From Alphaproteobacteria bacterium (GTDB taxonomy: Bacteria > Pseudomonadota > Alphaproteobacteria > Sphingomonadales > Emcibacteraceae), in assembly GCA_030428615.1 (NCBI GenBank), contig JAUIDN010000005.1, forward strand, positions 1 through 64,000: 64,000 bases of DNA, read 5' to 3'. Below the pieces are notes generated by a model. That model saw only the letters and a program-made list of their open reading frames with translations. It was not told the DNA's origin and searched no databases. The translations under genes were made by a program, and so were the position numbers. Position 1 is the first letter of the stretch; each line of letters begins with the position of its first letter. Below are positions 36,271-45,801 of this stretch, piece by piece.

Positions 36271-37419
36271 CTAAGGTGCTGGTGACCACGGCGACGGCGA
36301 CACCGTCATACCAGGGCGAATTTTCTGATACCCTTCAATTACAATCGTTTCGCCCGCTTCGATGCCGGACGCAATAATCCATTGATCAGTATAAGCACCA
36401 GCAACTGTGATCGGGCGCGGATTAGCCTGATTGTTTTCGTCCACAGTCCAGACAGTCAATCCACCATCCGGGTTACGAGTTGTCGCACGCTGCGGCACAA
36501 GGACCGCCGACCGTTCTCCCAATTCAATTTTTGCCCGGACAAAAAGGCCCGGAAGCAGTGTTTGATCGGGGTTTGGAACGACCGCGCGAAGACCGACAGA
36601 GCCTGTCGTCTCATCGACGACTACATCCGAAAACTTAAGGGACCCTTTTTCCGGGTGCACTGTCCCCGCACTTGTATCAAGTATAACCTGCACGGGGATA
36701 TCACTTTTCCCAACCATATCCGTTCGAAGCCGCATGGAATTCACACCCGGCTGGCTGATATCCACGTAAACCGGATCAAGCTGGGTTATTAGCGCCAGAC
36801 TTTCAGACTGGTTTGTTGTAACGAGCGCACCTTCCGTTACCGAAGAGCGCCCAATTCGTCCGGAAATTGGCGCATACACGCGCGTATAGCCCAAATTCAC
36901 TTCCGCCACTTCAATGGCAGCTTCCGCAACCGCAATCTCTGCCACTGCCTTATCAAGATCGGCTTTTGCATCATCATATGCCTGACCACTTACGGCGTTG
37001 GTTTTAATAAGTTCTTTGAAGCGGGCTTCCTTTGCCCTGGCCGCCTGCAAATTTGCCTGCGCACTGACAAGGTCTGCCTTCGCGCTGGCAAGAGCCGCTT
37101 TATATGGAACATCATCAATCTGATAGAGAGGCTGGCCCTGTTCAATAACTGACCCCTCCTCAAACAAACGTTTCGTGATAATGCCGTTAACCTGCGGTCT
37201 TATTTCCGCCTGCCGAAATGCAGAGATGCGGCCAGGTAGCGTTTCTTCACGATTTATAATTTCTGTTTTTAATTGATAAACGGAGACGGCGGCGGGCGGC
37301 ATACCACCCATTCCACCTGGTCCTGCTGCACCCATCTGACCCTGCCCTGACATCATATACCAAGCAGCGGCCGCAATAACGCAAACTGCACCAATAATTA
37401 TTATTAGTCGTTGTGACAC
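36271..37419 (-). CDS. RND efflux periplasmic adaptor (AcrA/MexA type)
   Basis: 382 aa membrane fusion protein. An N-terminal segment (LIIIIGAVCVIAAAAWYMMSG) anchors or exports it; a glycine- and methionine-rich linker follows. The biotinyl-lipoyl-like domain (INREETLPGRISAFRQAEIRPQVNGIITKRLFEEGSVIEQGQPLYQID), alpha-hairpin and beta-barrel (GALVTTNQSESLALITQLDPVYVDI) are in order. It links the RND pump to an outer-membrane channel. First gene of the two-gene efflux operon, with the TetR divergent 165 bp away. Confidence 0.92.
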   Translation of the reverse strand: MSQRLIIIIGAVCVIAAAAWYMMSGQGQMGAAGPGGMGGMPPAAVSVYQLKTEIINREETLPGRISAFRQAEIRPQVNGIITKRLFEEGSVIEQGQPLYQIDDVPYKAALASAKADLVSAQANLQAARAKEARFKELIKTNAVSGQAYDDAKADLDKAVAEIAVAEAAIEVAEVNLGYTRVYAPISGRIGRSSVTEGALVTTNQSESLALITQLDPVYVDISQPGVNSMRLRTDMVGKSDIPVQVILDTSAGTVHPEKGSLKFSDVVVDETTGSVGLRAVVPNPDQTLLPGLFVRAKIELGERSAVLVPQRATTRNPDGGLTVWTVDENNQANPRPITVAGAYTDQWIIASGIEAGETIVIEGYQKIRPGMTVSPSPWSPAP

Positions 37420-37532
37420 GATAAATCTCTTTTCTTTTTTTTACGGAACACCCAAACCCAAGCTGATTTTCTTACTTAATATTACCAGTTTAATAAATTT
37501 CTGGACATTGCCAACAATATATTATTATAATT

Positions 37533-37552
37533 TACATACATTCATGTACGTA
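37533..37552. promoter_or_regulatory. TetR/AcrR-type operator in the efflux intergenic region
   Basis: TACATACATTCATGTACGTA is a 20-bp dyad with 9-bp arms and one mismatch. It closely resembles the TACATACATT...ATGTATGTA operator of AcrR and relatives in E. coli. It lies between the divergent adaptor and TetR genes, so it could repress both. Confidence 0.7.
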
Positions 37553-37584
37553 TATTTGTCAATAGTGAATTGTGGGAACAAAGA

Positions 37585-38202
37585 TTGGTCAGACGAACAA
37601 AAGAAGAGGCACAGGAAACAAGAAGCAAAATATTAAACGCTGCCTCAAAGGTATTTTGCGACAAGGGTTATGCAAATTCTTCGCTTGAAGACGTTGCGAA
37701 GGAAGCAAATGTTACTCGTGGCGCTATATATTGGCACTTTAAAAATAAGACGGACATTTTTGAAGCACTTCATGATGAATTGCGCTGCCCGCTTATAAAG
37801 CTTCTGTTAAATGATCTTGAAACCGATCATTATTCGCCGATTGATCAATTACAGGAAAATTGCACCAAGTTTTTAATAGATCTCAGTAAGAATGACCATC
37901 TGCAGCGTGTCCTGACGCTTTTTATGAAAAAAAGCGATTATTCCGGCGAGCTGGAATATTGTAAAAAAATACATACAAAGAATAAATCTGAACAATTGAA
38001 ATTATTTTCAGATTATTTTGACAGGGCAAAACCGGAAAATAAACAATTGCAACACCTGGATTCAGACAGTATGGCACTTTCAATATCATGCTTTATGAAG
38101 GGCATCATCATTGAATTTCTTGACAATCCCACCACAATGAATATTGAAAAACGTGCCCCTCAAATGATGGAAATATTTTTTAGCGGACTTAAACAAAAAT
38201 AA
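37585..38202 (+). CDS. TetR/AcrR-family repressor of the efflux operon
   Basis: 205 aa from a TTG start giving MVRRTKEEAQETRSKILNAASKVFCDKG, the family-typical N-terminus; an in-frame TTG 15 bases upstream is an alternative. Residues 10-55 form the TetR HTH (YANSSLEDVAKEANVTRGAIYWHFKNKTDIF), and the rest is the ligand-binding helical core. It is divergent from the RND adaptor, with an AcrR-like palindrome between them, so it should repress the pump and be released by a pump substrate. It ends 4 bases from the convergent M28 peptidase. Confidence 0.9.
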   Translation: MVRRTKEEAQETRSKILNAASKVFCDKGYANSSLEDVAKEANVTRGAIYWHFKNKTDIFEALHDELRCPLIKLLLNDLETDHYSPIDQLQENCTKFLIDLSKNDHLQRVLTLFMKKSDYSGELEYCKKIHTKNKSEQLKLFSDYFDRAKPENKQLQHLDSDSMALSISCFMKGIIIEFLDNPTTMNIEKRAPQMMEIFFSGLKQK

Positions 38203-38206
38203 TTCA

Positions 38207-39859
38207 TTATGGCTGATAGCCAATTTCTCTCATATGTTTATCACGCAAATATTTAAATTCCTTACCTGCATACCAGTTTGGAAAGACAGTGCTATTGGCA
38301 ATATCCGTACCGATCAGAAACATAGACTTTAGGTCGTCAGTCGCCGCATTAAAATCCATTTCTTCGGAAAACTCATCCGTCACTTTGTGATACCCGTTGG
38401 CATCATAAGCGTCTATTAATGCCTCCATGTCGATATTTTGGTCAACAGGATCGTACCCGCCCGATACAACGATTGACGGAATTCCAACACGATTAAAGCT
38501 GAAATGATCGCCACGATACTCAATGCCCCACTCCGGATGTGGAAAGAAAGTCACCCGCTTTCCCTGCTTGTCGCCAACCGAGCGACGAATAAAGTCATCC
38601 ATTTCACTGTCCCCAAGACCGAGAACCCACACATCCTTTGTTCGGGCATAAATATTCATGGTATCGGTATTAATGGCGGTAACCGTTTTGTTAAGCGGAT
38701 AAATCGGGTTAAGAACGTAATAATATGATCCGAGAAGACCACTTTCCTCTGCCGTTACCCATAAAAATGCAATTGATCGTTCCGGCGCACCGGCCTTCAT
38801 ATGCGCGTTCGCTATTTCGAGAAGCCCCGCTGTGCCAGACGCATTATCACGCGCACCATTATAAATCTGATCCCCTTCAAGGGATGCATCCGTACCCAAA
38901 TGATCCCAGTGTGCCATGTAGAATACAAATTCATCCGGCCTCTTACTACCAGGTATAATGCCAATCACATTATTGGATTTTGAATACTTTACATCAACAT
39001 CAAGATGGACGGAAATGGTGACGCCTAAACTGACACCGTTATACCCTTTTTTTAACGCATTGTCTTTTTCAGAAGTGTAATCATGCCCGGCCATACGAAA
39101 TAACTTCTCCACTGTTCGTTTTGGAATTCTGCCCTGTATTTCAAGGTTTACCGCCGGAATTTTCGCCGGATCAAGACTTAACGCCGAACGGGTGATAATC
39201 CCTTCCATCTGCTCCCACGATGCTGATGTAAAATCCTCATCGTGAATGATAAATGCGGCCTTCGCCCCTTGGCGCACAGCTTCTTCATATTTGTAGGAGG
39301 CGCGAGCGTAATAAGTGACGCCTTTTCCCTGGAATTGATCTACGTTACCACTAAGAAATCCCGGATCCTGATCAAGAATAAGAACGGTTTTTCCTTTTAC
39401 ATCAATGTCTTGATAATCATTCCAACCATATTCCGGCGCGACAGCTCCATATCCGACAAAAACAATTTCGGAATTGGATAAGTCAACGCTGTCTTTCGTT
39501 TGTTTTGTTGTAATGGCTATGTCTGACTTGGAAACCATTGTCTCTAGGCCAATGTTGCTACCGATGGTCACATTACCAGCATGTGCAGTTATTTTTACGA
39601 GATCGACATTTTGAAAATAACTATCCCCATTACCAGGTTTAAGGCCCATCTCCTGTAGTTTTTCTTTTAGAAAACTAATGGTTTTTGCCTCACCGGATGT
39701 GGACGGCGCTCGTCCTTCAAAAAAATCGGATGAAAGAATTCTCACATTTTCCGCCAAACGTATAGAAGAAATATCAATATCCTCCTGCGCATTCACCAGG
39801 CTGATTTCTGCGTAAATCATCAAAATTGACAGTAAAATACTGATCATATTTTCCTTCAT
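38207..39859 (-). CDS. M28-family metallopeptidase, secreted
   Basis: 550 aa. A signal peptide (ISILLSILMIYAEISLVNAQ) is followed by a PA-like insert and a peptidase M28 catalytic domain. The zinc ligands are visible as MAHWDHLG, GARDNASGTAGLLEIA, and AEESGLLGS (catalytic Glu), with later YRGDHFSFNRVGIPSIVVSGG. Members act as aminopeptidases that release amino acids from peptides outside the cytoplasm. It stands alone between two plus-strand genes. Exact specificity is not given by the sequence. Confidence 0.88.
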   Translation of the reverse strand: MKENMISILLSILMIYAEISLVNAQEDIDISSIRLAENVRILSSDFFEGRAPSTSGEAKTISFLKEKLQEMGLKPGNGDSYFQNVDLVKITAHAGNVTIGSNIGLETMVSKSDIAITTKQTKDSVDLSNSEIVFVGYGAVAPEYGWNDYQDIDVKGKTVLILDQDPGFLSGNVDQFQGKGVTYYARASYKYEEAVRQGAKAAFIIHDEDFTSASWEQMEGIITRSALSLDPAKIPAVNLEIQGRIPKRTVEKLFRMAGHDYTSEKDNALKKGYNGVSLGVTISVHLDVDVKYSKSNNVIGIIPGSKRPDEFVFYMAHWDHLGTDASLEGDQIYNGARDNASGTAGLLEIANAHMKAGAPERSIAFLWVTAEESGLLGSYYYVLNPIYPLNKTVTAINTDTMNIYARTKDVWVLGLGDSEMDDFIRRSVGDKQGKRVTFFPHPEWGIEYRGDHFSFNRVGIPSIVVSGGYDPVDQNIDMEALIDAYDANGYHKVTDEFSEEMDFNAATDDLKSMFLIGTDIANSTVFPNWYAGKEFKYLRDKHMREIGYQP

Positions 39860-40052
39860 CTCATTTCCTTATCAACCATCCGAACGGTGTATTTTTTTAT
39901 AACAGATTACAATTGAACCAGTGCATACACACACAAATATTGTGAAAATAACCTACCTTATATCCTTGCCATTCCATATTATAAAAATTAGTTTTTTCAA
40001 AGATTATCGTCTAATCTATTCGCTGTACAAAGATCATAAAGGAATTCAGTCA

Positions 40053-41285
40053 ATGTCTGCTGCACCATCACGTTTTACTTTTTTAAGCAAATCCGGCGAA
40101 AATCTTGATGCCCGGCTTGACATGCCCACGGGCGAGCCGATCGCATATGCCCTGTTTGCGCATTGCTTTACCTGTACAAAGGATATTTTCGCTGCAAACC
40201 GCATTGCAAAAGGGCTCAATGACGACAATATTGCGGTACTCCGTTTCGATTTTACCGGACTTGGCGCGAGTGAAGGCGAATTTGCCAACACAAATTTCTC
40301 ATCCAATGTGGAGGACCTGATTGCCGCGGCGGATACCATGCGTGACAAATTAATGGCCCCCGAAATTATTATCGGGCATTCCCTTGGCGGTGCGGCGGTC
40401 CTCGCTGCTGCAAAAAATATACCTGAATGCAAAGCCGTGGTCACAATAGGTGCACCGTCTGACCCCACCCATGTCATGAACAATTTCAAAAATTCTATCA
40501 AGGAGATTGAAAATGAGGGCGAAGCAGAAGTCCTATTGGTTGGAAGACCTTTTCGAATTCAGAAACAATTTATCGAGGATATTAAAGAGCAGAACCTTAA
40601 AAAAGAAATTAGTGAATTAAAAAAAGCATTGCTTGTATTTCATTCCCCGCTTGACCAAACCGTTGGGATTGAAAATGCAGGGGAAATTTATGATGCGGCA
40701 AAACATCCTAAAAGCTTTATTTCACTTGATGATGCCGACCACCTTTTGAGCAAACGTGAGGATGCCGATTATGTTGCCGATGTTATTGCCGCCTGGGCCA
40801 CACGATATATTACACATAAGGCAGCGACGAAACCAAAAACCCCCAAAGTCGAAAATGACATGGTTGTTGTCACGGAAACAGGGGATGGGAAATTTGCCAA
40901 TGTCGTTGTCACCAAGTCCGGACATATCGTAAGCGCCGATGAACCGGAAGCGATGGGTGGTAATAATACGGGACCGACCCCCTATGATTTTCTTCTGGCC
41001 GCACTCGGTTCCTGCAAATCAATAACAATGCGCATGTACGCCAATCATAAGGGCTTTGATATGGAGCGCGTGGAAGTCCGCCTTTCACATAGCAAAATTC
41101 ATGCGGAGGACTGTGCAAGTTGTGAAACAAAAAAAGGCAAGGTCGATCAAATTCAAACCGATATATCAATTACAGGTGACCTCAGCGCCGAGGAACAGCA
41201 AAGAATATTTGAGATTGCGGAACGCTGCCCCGTCCATAAAACAATAACCGGTGAAGTACTTATTAAATCAGATCTGAAAAACTAA
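40053..41285 (+). CDS. Bifunctional alpha/beta hydrolase - OsmC family protein
   Basis: 410 aa fusion. Residues about 1-255 are an alpha/beta hydrolase (HCFTCTKDIFAANRIAKGL, nucleophile elbow GHSLGG, and DADHLLSK with the catalytic His). Residues about 270-410 are an OsmC/Ohr domain with the two redox cysteines LAALGSCKSITMRMYA and ERCPVHKTI, suited to reducing organic peroxides. The start at 40053 has an AAAGGA ribosome site; upstream starts add an unrelated hydrophobic stretch. It converges with, and its stop overlaps, the TDO-like gene. It probably protects against acyl or organic hydroperoxides. Confidence 0.9.
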   Translation: MSAAPSRFTFLSKSGENLDARLDMPTGEPIAYALFAHCFTCTKDIFAANRIAKGLNDDNIAVLRFDFTGLGASEGEFANTNFSSNVEDLIAAADTMRDKLMAPEIIIGHSLGGAAVLAAAKNIPECKAVVTIGAPSDPTHVMNNFKNSIKEIENEGEAEVLLVGRPFRIQKQFIEDIKEQNLKKEISELKKALLVFHSPLDQTVGIENAGEIYDAAKHPKSFISLDDADHLLSKREDADYVADVIAAWATRYITHKAATKPKTPKVENDMVVVTETGDGKFANVVVTKSGHIVSADEPEAMGGNNTGPTPYDFLLAALGSCKSITMRMYANHKGFDMERVEVRLSHSKIHAEDCASCETKKGKVDQIQTDISITGDLSAEEQQRIFEIAERCPVHKTITGEVLIKSDLKN

Positions 41286-42217
41286 AGTTTTGTCCTGATT
41301 GACCACAGCTCCGGGAAAAAGCGGTGATCCACCGCTTTTTTCAACCATCCAACACCCGCAGAACCACCAGTGCCCGGCTTGAAGCCCAATATTCTTTCGA
41401 CAGAGACAAAATGTCGATGGCGGTACTGCGAAAATATATCGGCAATTTCCGTTAATCCTTCACCAAGCATGTATAAATCGTTGGCCGGTGTCGGGTCAGC
41501 ATATACCCTTAACCAGGCATCTTCGACAGACTTATGGGGTTTGTATTTTTCACTCCAATCACGATCAAGACATTCAGGTGAAACTTCAATTCCACGTCGG
41601 TCCAGCAACCTGATCACATCGTCATAGAGGCTCGGTGAATTAAAGTTTTTAAGAAGTGCAGGAAAAACATGGGATACATTGCTATGGGCATCACACATTT
41701 TTTTATTCTTGTTACCGAGTATGAATTCAATATGCCGATACATGAATGAAAGCTGGCCTGATGCCACATTAAGATAATCCCGAAAACTGTTAAACCCATC
41801 TGTTCTTATGGTCGAAAGAACCTCCCACACATTAACAATCAATTTTAAAATTTTCTTTGCTCTATCCAAAATAACAAAAGCGTTAGGGATATCGTCATCC
41901 CTGATACGCAATTGCAGGTTATAAAGTTCAAAATAAAGTGACTTGAAAAGAAGTTCCTTGGCCTGCCCCATAATAATGAAACACATTTCATCATAACCAC
42001 CCGACCGGGGATGCTGAAGGCTGAGAAGGAGGTCTATGCTTTCATAATCGATATAGGGGTTACTGTTACCCTTGAAATCCGTTATGGGTTCGCCCTCGGT
42101 CTCTATAACCTTCTGCTGACGATCCTTTTCCCCTAACGGATCGACGCGTCGGGGATATGGTGAACCATCTACACCATCAGGATCAACTATTTCCGGTATT
42201 ACGAACTCAAAGCTCAT
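41282..42217 (-). CDS. Tryptophan 2,3-dioxygenase family protein (divergent)
   Basis: 311 aa. LLLSLQHPRSGGYDEMCFIIMGQAKELLFKSLYFEL, GQLSFMYRHIEFILGNKN and YRHRHFVSVERILGFKPGTGGSAGVGWLKKAVDHRFFPELW align with tryptophan 2,3-dioxygenase, including the haem-ligand His in the final motif. TDO opens the indole ring to N-formylkynurenine. The motifs deviate from typical TDO (family text: SGFQS..YR; here GQLSFMYRH), so another indole-like or aryl substrate is possible. ATG 42217 has a GGGGAG site. Last gene of the operon, 12 bases after ACMSD. No kynB, kynurenine 3-monooxygenase or kynU is present. Confidence 0.78.
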   Translation of the reverse strand: MSFEFVIPEIVDPDGVDGSPYPRRVDPLGEKDRQQKVIETEGEPITDFKGNSNPYIDYESIDLLLSLQHPRSGGYDEMCFIIMGQAKELLFKSLYFELYNLQLRIRDDDIPNAFVILDRAKKILKLIVNVWEVLSTIRTDGFNSFRDYLNVASGQLSFMYRHIEFILGNKNKKMCDAHSNVSHVFPALLKNFNSPSLYDDVIRLLDRRGIEVSPECLDRDWSEKYKPHKSVEDAWLRVYADPTPANDLYMLGEGLTEIADIFSQYRHRHFVSVERILGFKPGTGGSAGVGWLKKAVDHRFFPELWSIRTKL

Positions 42218-42229
42218 CAAATTCTCCCC

Positions 42230-43228
42230 TTATACATCAAGATTAAAGAAACGTGCCGCATTAGACCCCAAAATGGAAGCCTTTTGTTTTTCATCCAAAC
42301 CATCATGACCCCGAACAAGCGCCCCCATATCAATTTCACCCAGTGGAAATGGATAATCGGTACCAAACATAATCCGGTCCGCACCGCTGCATTTGACAAG
42401 CAAATCAAGCGCGTCTTCGCTAAACACAGCGCTATCCAGATAAAATCGGTCCGTGTATGAAGATGGCAGATGCGGGCAATCCTTTCGGACAACATCCCTA
42501 TGTTTCCATGCATTATCCACACGCCCCATAAGATAGGCAAAACTGCCACCGCCATGGGCGAAACAAAGATTCAGTTTTCGGGGCAATCTTTCAAACGCGC
42601 CGGATAAAATAAGCGATAAAATTGAAAGCTGCGTTTCCGCCGGCATTGCCACCAGCCACTGCAGCATATATTTGGGCATCCGTTCCGGCGCCATCATATC
42701 CCAAGGGTGAATAAGCACAGGCGCACCAATATCAGCGCAATGCTGAAGGAAAGTGATCAGGCCCTCGTCATCAAGGTTTTTTTCATTGACATGATTTCCT
42801 ATCTGTACGCCAACATGCCCCGAAGCCATTGCCCGACTTGCTTCGCCGCAGGCCAGATCAATGTCCTGCAAAGGCACCTGGCACATGGCTTTCAAGCGGC
42901 CAGTATTGTGAGAGCACATCTCAAGCGCTGTATCATTCATTACTTTAGCGCATTCAAGCGATTGTTGCGGCGGTTTCGAATAGGCAAACAATATTGGCGT
43001 CGCGCATATAATCTGGATATCAACCCCGTGCTTATCCAGTTCTTCAATTCGGCGTGCTGGACTCCAACAGGCATCATAAATTGGCCGGTAATCCCCGCCA
43101 TCAAATGTTATCATTCCGTTTTCGTCAGATATTTTACGAAAGCCCGGCCAGATGCCATCCCCAAACCGTGTTTCCATGTCAGCAATGTTATCCGGATAAA
43201 AATGCGAATGTATATCGATGGTTTTCAT
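42230..43228 (-). CDS. Aminocarboxymuconate-semialdehyde decarboxylase (ACMSD)
   Basis: 332 aa metal-dependent amidohydrolase-fold decarboxylase. The metal site shows DIHSHFYP (two His, residues about 6-8), LIHPWDMM, FAHGGGSFAYLMGR, and GTDYPFPLG with the catalytic Asp. It converts 2-amino-3-carboxymuconate semialdehyde to 2-aminomuconate semialdehyde, the product of HAO being the substrate. Length matches characterised bacterial ACMSD. The ATG at 43228 starts 2 bases after the HAO stop; a TTG further up was not used. Confidence 0.92.
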   Translation of the reverse strand: MKTIDIHSHFYPDNIADMETRFGDGIWPGFRKISDENGMITFDGGDYRPIYDACWSPARRIEELDKHGVDIQIICATPILFAYSKPPQQSLECAKVMNDTALEMCSHNTGRLKAMCQVPLQDIDLACGEASRAMASGHVGVQIGNHVNEKNLDDEGLITFLQHCADIGAPVLIHPWDMMAPERMPKYMLQWLVAMPAETQLSILSLILSGAFERLPRKLNLCFAHGGGSFAYLMGRVDNAWKHRDVVRKDCPHLPSSYTDRFYLDSAVFSEDALDLLVKCSGADRIMFGTDYPFPLGEIDMGALVRGHDGLDEKQKASILGSNAARFFNLDV

Positions 43229-43230
43229 AA

Positions 43231-43785
43231 TTAAAGCTTTACCCAACCTTCAGGCGGCTTGCCTTTGCCCGGATGAACAACACCACAATTTTTACAGGTG
43301 CGTGCATTGATATTCTGATGGAATGCTTCAAAAAGAGGCGGCAGATCGGCAACAATGTCGTTTAATTTAACTTCGACCCTGTGCACGAGATGATTACAGT
43401 CAAAACAGAACCATTCGAACCCGTCAAGCTGATCACTGGCCCTATTCCCTTCAACAACAAGGCCGATGGATTCAGGATCAGGTCGTTGTGGTGAATGGCG
43501 TACATGAGGAGGCAGCATAAAAACCTCCCCTTCGCGGATAACAACATCACTCACCTGATTATCTTCCCATGTTTTTAAAACCATATCGCCTTTTATCTGA
43601 TAGAAAAACTCTTCAACCGGATCATCATGAAAATCAACTCGTGTATTACCCCCGCCGATGACCATGACAATCATGTCGGTTCCTTCAAAGACCATTTTAT
43701 TGGCAACCGGTGGCCGCAATTTATCACGATTATCTTCGATCCATTTATTGAAATTAAATGGTTTCGAGTATTTATAAACGGTCAT
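43231..43785 (-). CDS. 3-hydroxyanthranilate 3,4-dioxygenase
   Basis: 184 aa cupin. The catalytic iron ligands appear as HDDPVEEFFYQIKG (His and Glu) and PPHVRHSP (His). The C-terminal CFDCNHLVHRVEV...CKNCGVVHPG provides four cysteines for the second rubredoxin-like iron seen in bacterial enzymes. It opens the ring of 3-hydroxyanthranilate to 2-amino-3-carboxymuconate semialdehyde. It overlaps the RidA gene by four bases and abuts ACMSD, so the two consecutive steps are co-translated. Confidence 0.95.
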   Translation of the reverse strand: MTVYKYSKPFNFNKWIEDNRDKLRPPVANKMVFEGTDMIVMVIGGGNTRVDFHDDPVEEFFYQIKGDMVLKTWEDNQVSDVVIREGEVFMLPPHVRHSPQRPDPESIGLVVEGNRASDQLDGFEWFCFDCNHLVHRVEVKLNDIVADLPPLFEAFHQNINARTCKNCGVVHPGKGKPPEGWVKL

Positions 43786-44210
43786 TTTTTATTCTCCCGT
43801 AATGGTGCAAAAGCAATGGCCTTCATTTCTATCAGCAGGTTCAGATGCGGAAGTTGTCGAACGGCAACGGTTGTTCGGGTTGGTCCATTTTCCGCTTTAA
43901 AAAAATCGCCGTACACTTCGTTATAGCCTTGAAAATCATCCATGTTTACAAGATATGTTGTGATCTCCGCCAGATCGGTTAGTGTCGCACCGGCGGCTTC
44001 CAGCGTCTTTTCAATATTTAAGATAACAGCACGGGTCTGTTTTCTGATATCAAGGGTTACGCTTCCATCAGGATTTATTGCAACCCCTTCATGGCTGTCA
44101 TCCGAACGGCGCGAACTGGTTCCGGAGATAAAAATAAAATCGCCGACGCGTCTGTAATGTGGATAAGCTCCCAGGGGTTTTGCTTTATCGCCTATTATAA
44201 CATTGCTCAT
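43782..44210 (-). CDS. RidA family protein, probable 2-aminomuconate deaminase
   Basis: 142 aa. YjgF/RidA fold with YPHYRRVGDFIFISGTSSRRSDDSHEG near the start, IEKTLEAAGATLTDLAEITTYLVNMDDFQGYNEVYGDFF and TRTTVAVRQLPHLNLLIEMKAIAFAP, with the family Arg. Near HAO, ACMSD and an aldehyde dehydrogenase it is best read as 2-aminomuconate deaminase giving 4-oxalocrotonate. It follows the aldehyde dehydrogenase by 9 bases. Confidence 0.85.
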   Translation of the reverse strand: MSNVIIGDKAKPLGAYPHYRRVGDFIFISGTSSRRSDDSHEGVAINPDGSVTLDIRKQTRAVILNIEKTLEAAGATLTDLAEITTYLVNMDDFQGYNEVYGDFFKAENGPTRTTVAVRQLPHLNLLIEMKAIAFAPLRENKK

Positions 44211-44219
44211 TTTCGTCCT

Positions 44220-45677
44220 CTAATGTTTCACACAAATGGTCAGCGGCTCCGAATAAAATTCAAGGCTGTGTATGCCACCCTCGCGACCAATTCCAGATAG
44301 TTTTACCCCACCGAACGGCGTGCTAAGATCACGCAGAAACCATTCATTCACCCAGCAAATCCCCACTTCCAACCGACGTGCAATACGGTTCGCTTTATCC
44401 ATATCCGTCGTCCAGATCGCGGCTGCAAGACCGTAAACGCTGTCATTTGCATAGCTTATTACATCCCCTTCACAATCAAATGGTGTGATATGGCAAACCG
44501 GGCCAAATATTTCTTCTTTCATGCATCTCGCATCTTCGGCCAAGCCTGTCCAAATGGTCGGGCGAATAAAGAAACCGTTGTCTCTGCTGTCCCCGAATTC
44601 CGGTACCCCGCCCCCGGTTATGAGAGTGGCGCCTTCCTCAAGTGCTAACGAAAAATAAGCCATGACCTTGTCTCGATGCACTTTGGAAATTAACGGCCCC
44701 ATGTCCGACCCGTCTTCGGGTCTGCCGATTTTGATAGCCTGGGCCTCTTTCTTTAAGGCGTCAACAAAATCATTGAATATTGAGCGTTCGACATAAACCC
44801 TTTCCGAACAAAGGCATACCTGACCACAATTTGAAAAAGCAGACCTGATTGTCCCGGCGACTGCCTTCTCAAAATCCGCATCCGCAAAAATAATGGCCGC
44901 GTTCTTACCGCCAAGTTCAAATGAAACAGGGCGTAAACCAACAGCCGCATTTTTCATAATTGCGACACCCGTACTGCTTTCGCCTGTGAAAGTCACCGCG
45001 TCAACATCCGGATTGGAAACAATAACTTCACCCGCCGATCCCGGTCCAAAGCCATGCACCAGATTAAAAACACCCTTTGGTACACCGACTTTATCCATGA
45101 CTTCTGCAAGTAATGTCGCCGTTGACGGCGTTTCTTCGGATGGCTTTACAACCACCGTATTTCCAGCGGCAAGCGCTGGCGCTACTTTCCAGGTCATCAG
45201 TAGTAGTGGTAAATTCCACGGTGAAATGACAGCAACCACACCGATAGGTTTGTCAACGATATAATTGGTGGCCCCTTTGCCGTCTTTTGTTTCCATATCC
45301 CACGACTTTTCGTCCTGTTTTGTCGCCAGATCGGCAAAGAACCTGAAATTCGCGGCACCGCGCGGAATATCAATATTTTTGACCTGACTGTGTGCTTTTC
45401 CCGTGTCGGCAATCTCGGCTTTTACAAAATCATCAAAACGATTTTCAATTTCATCGGCCACTTTCATAAGCAGGACGCACCTGTCCTTCCTGCTTATTTT
45501 CCCCCACGGTCCTTTAAGGGCTTCTTTCGCAGCTGAAACAGCTTTATCTACGGTTTTTTTATCGGCCTCCGATACCTGACAAACCAGTGTCCCGTCTACG
45601 GGATTGATATTATCAAACAGATTGCTGCCATCAACAAATTCACCCGCAACATAATTTTTTAAAATTCTGCCCGACAC
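44220..45677 (-). CDS. Aldehyde dehydrogenase, probable 2-aminomuconic semialdehyde dehydrogenase
   Basis: 485 aa NAD-dependent aldehyde dehydrogenase. The catalytic cysteine is in FSNCGQVCLCSERVYV, the general base Glu in SFELGGKNAAIIFADADFEK, and NAD contacts in ISPWNLPLLLMTWKVAPALAAGNTVVVKPSEETP. It oxidises 2-aminomuconate semialdehyde to 2-aminomuconate in the 3-hydroxyanthranilate route. It is the first gene of the minus-strand operon, 124 bp from the divergent LysR. A hydroxymuconic-semialdehyde dehydrogenase is a close alternative, but the neighbours fix the pathway. Confidence 0.9.
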   Translation of the reverse strand: MSGRILKNYVAGEFVDGSNLFDNINPVDGTLVCQVSEADKKTVDKAVSAAKEALKGPWGKISRKDRCVLLMKVADEIENRFDDFVKAEIADTGKAHSQVKNIDIPRGAANFRFFADLATKQDEKSWDMETKDGKGATNYIVDKPIGVVAVISPWNLPLLLMTWKVAPALAAGNTVVVKPSEETPSTATLLAEVMDKVGVPKGVFNLVHGFGPGSAGEVIVSNPDVDAVTFTGESSTGVAIMKNAAVGLRPVSFELGGKNAAIIFADADFEKAVAGTIRSAFSNCGQVCLCSERVYVERSIFNDFVDALKKEAQAIKIGRPEDGSDMGPLISKVHRDKVMAYFSLALEEGATLITGGGVPEFGDSRDNGFFIRPTIWTGLAEDARCMKEEIFGPVCHITPFDCEGDVISYANDSVYGLAAAIWTTDMDKANRIARRLEVGICWVNEWFLRDLSTPFGGVKLSGIGREGGIHSLEFYSEPLTICVKH

Positions 45678-45801
45678 GTGTTCCTCCGGTTTTAAATACC
45701 ATCTGACTTTATGATAAATCGCTATAACTATATAATAATAATATTGATCATTGTTATAATCATTTATATATATAACGGATACGTTCAGAGAGATTTATGC
45801 C

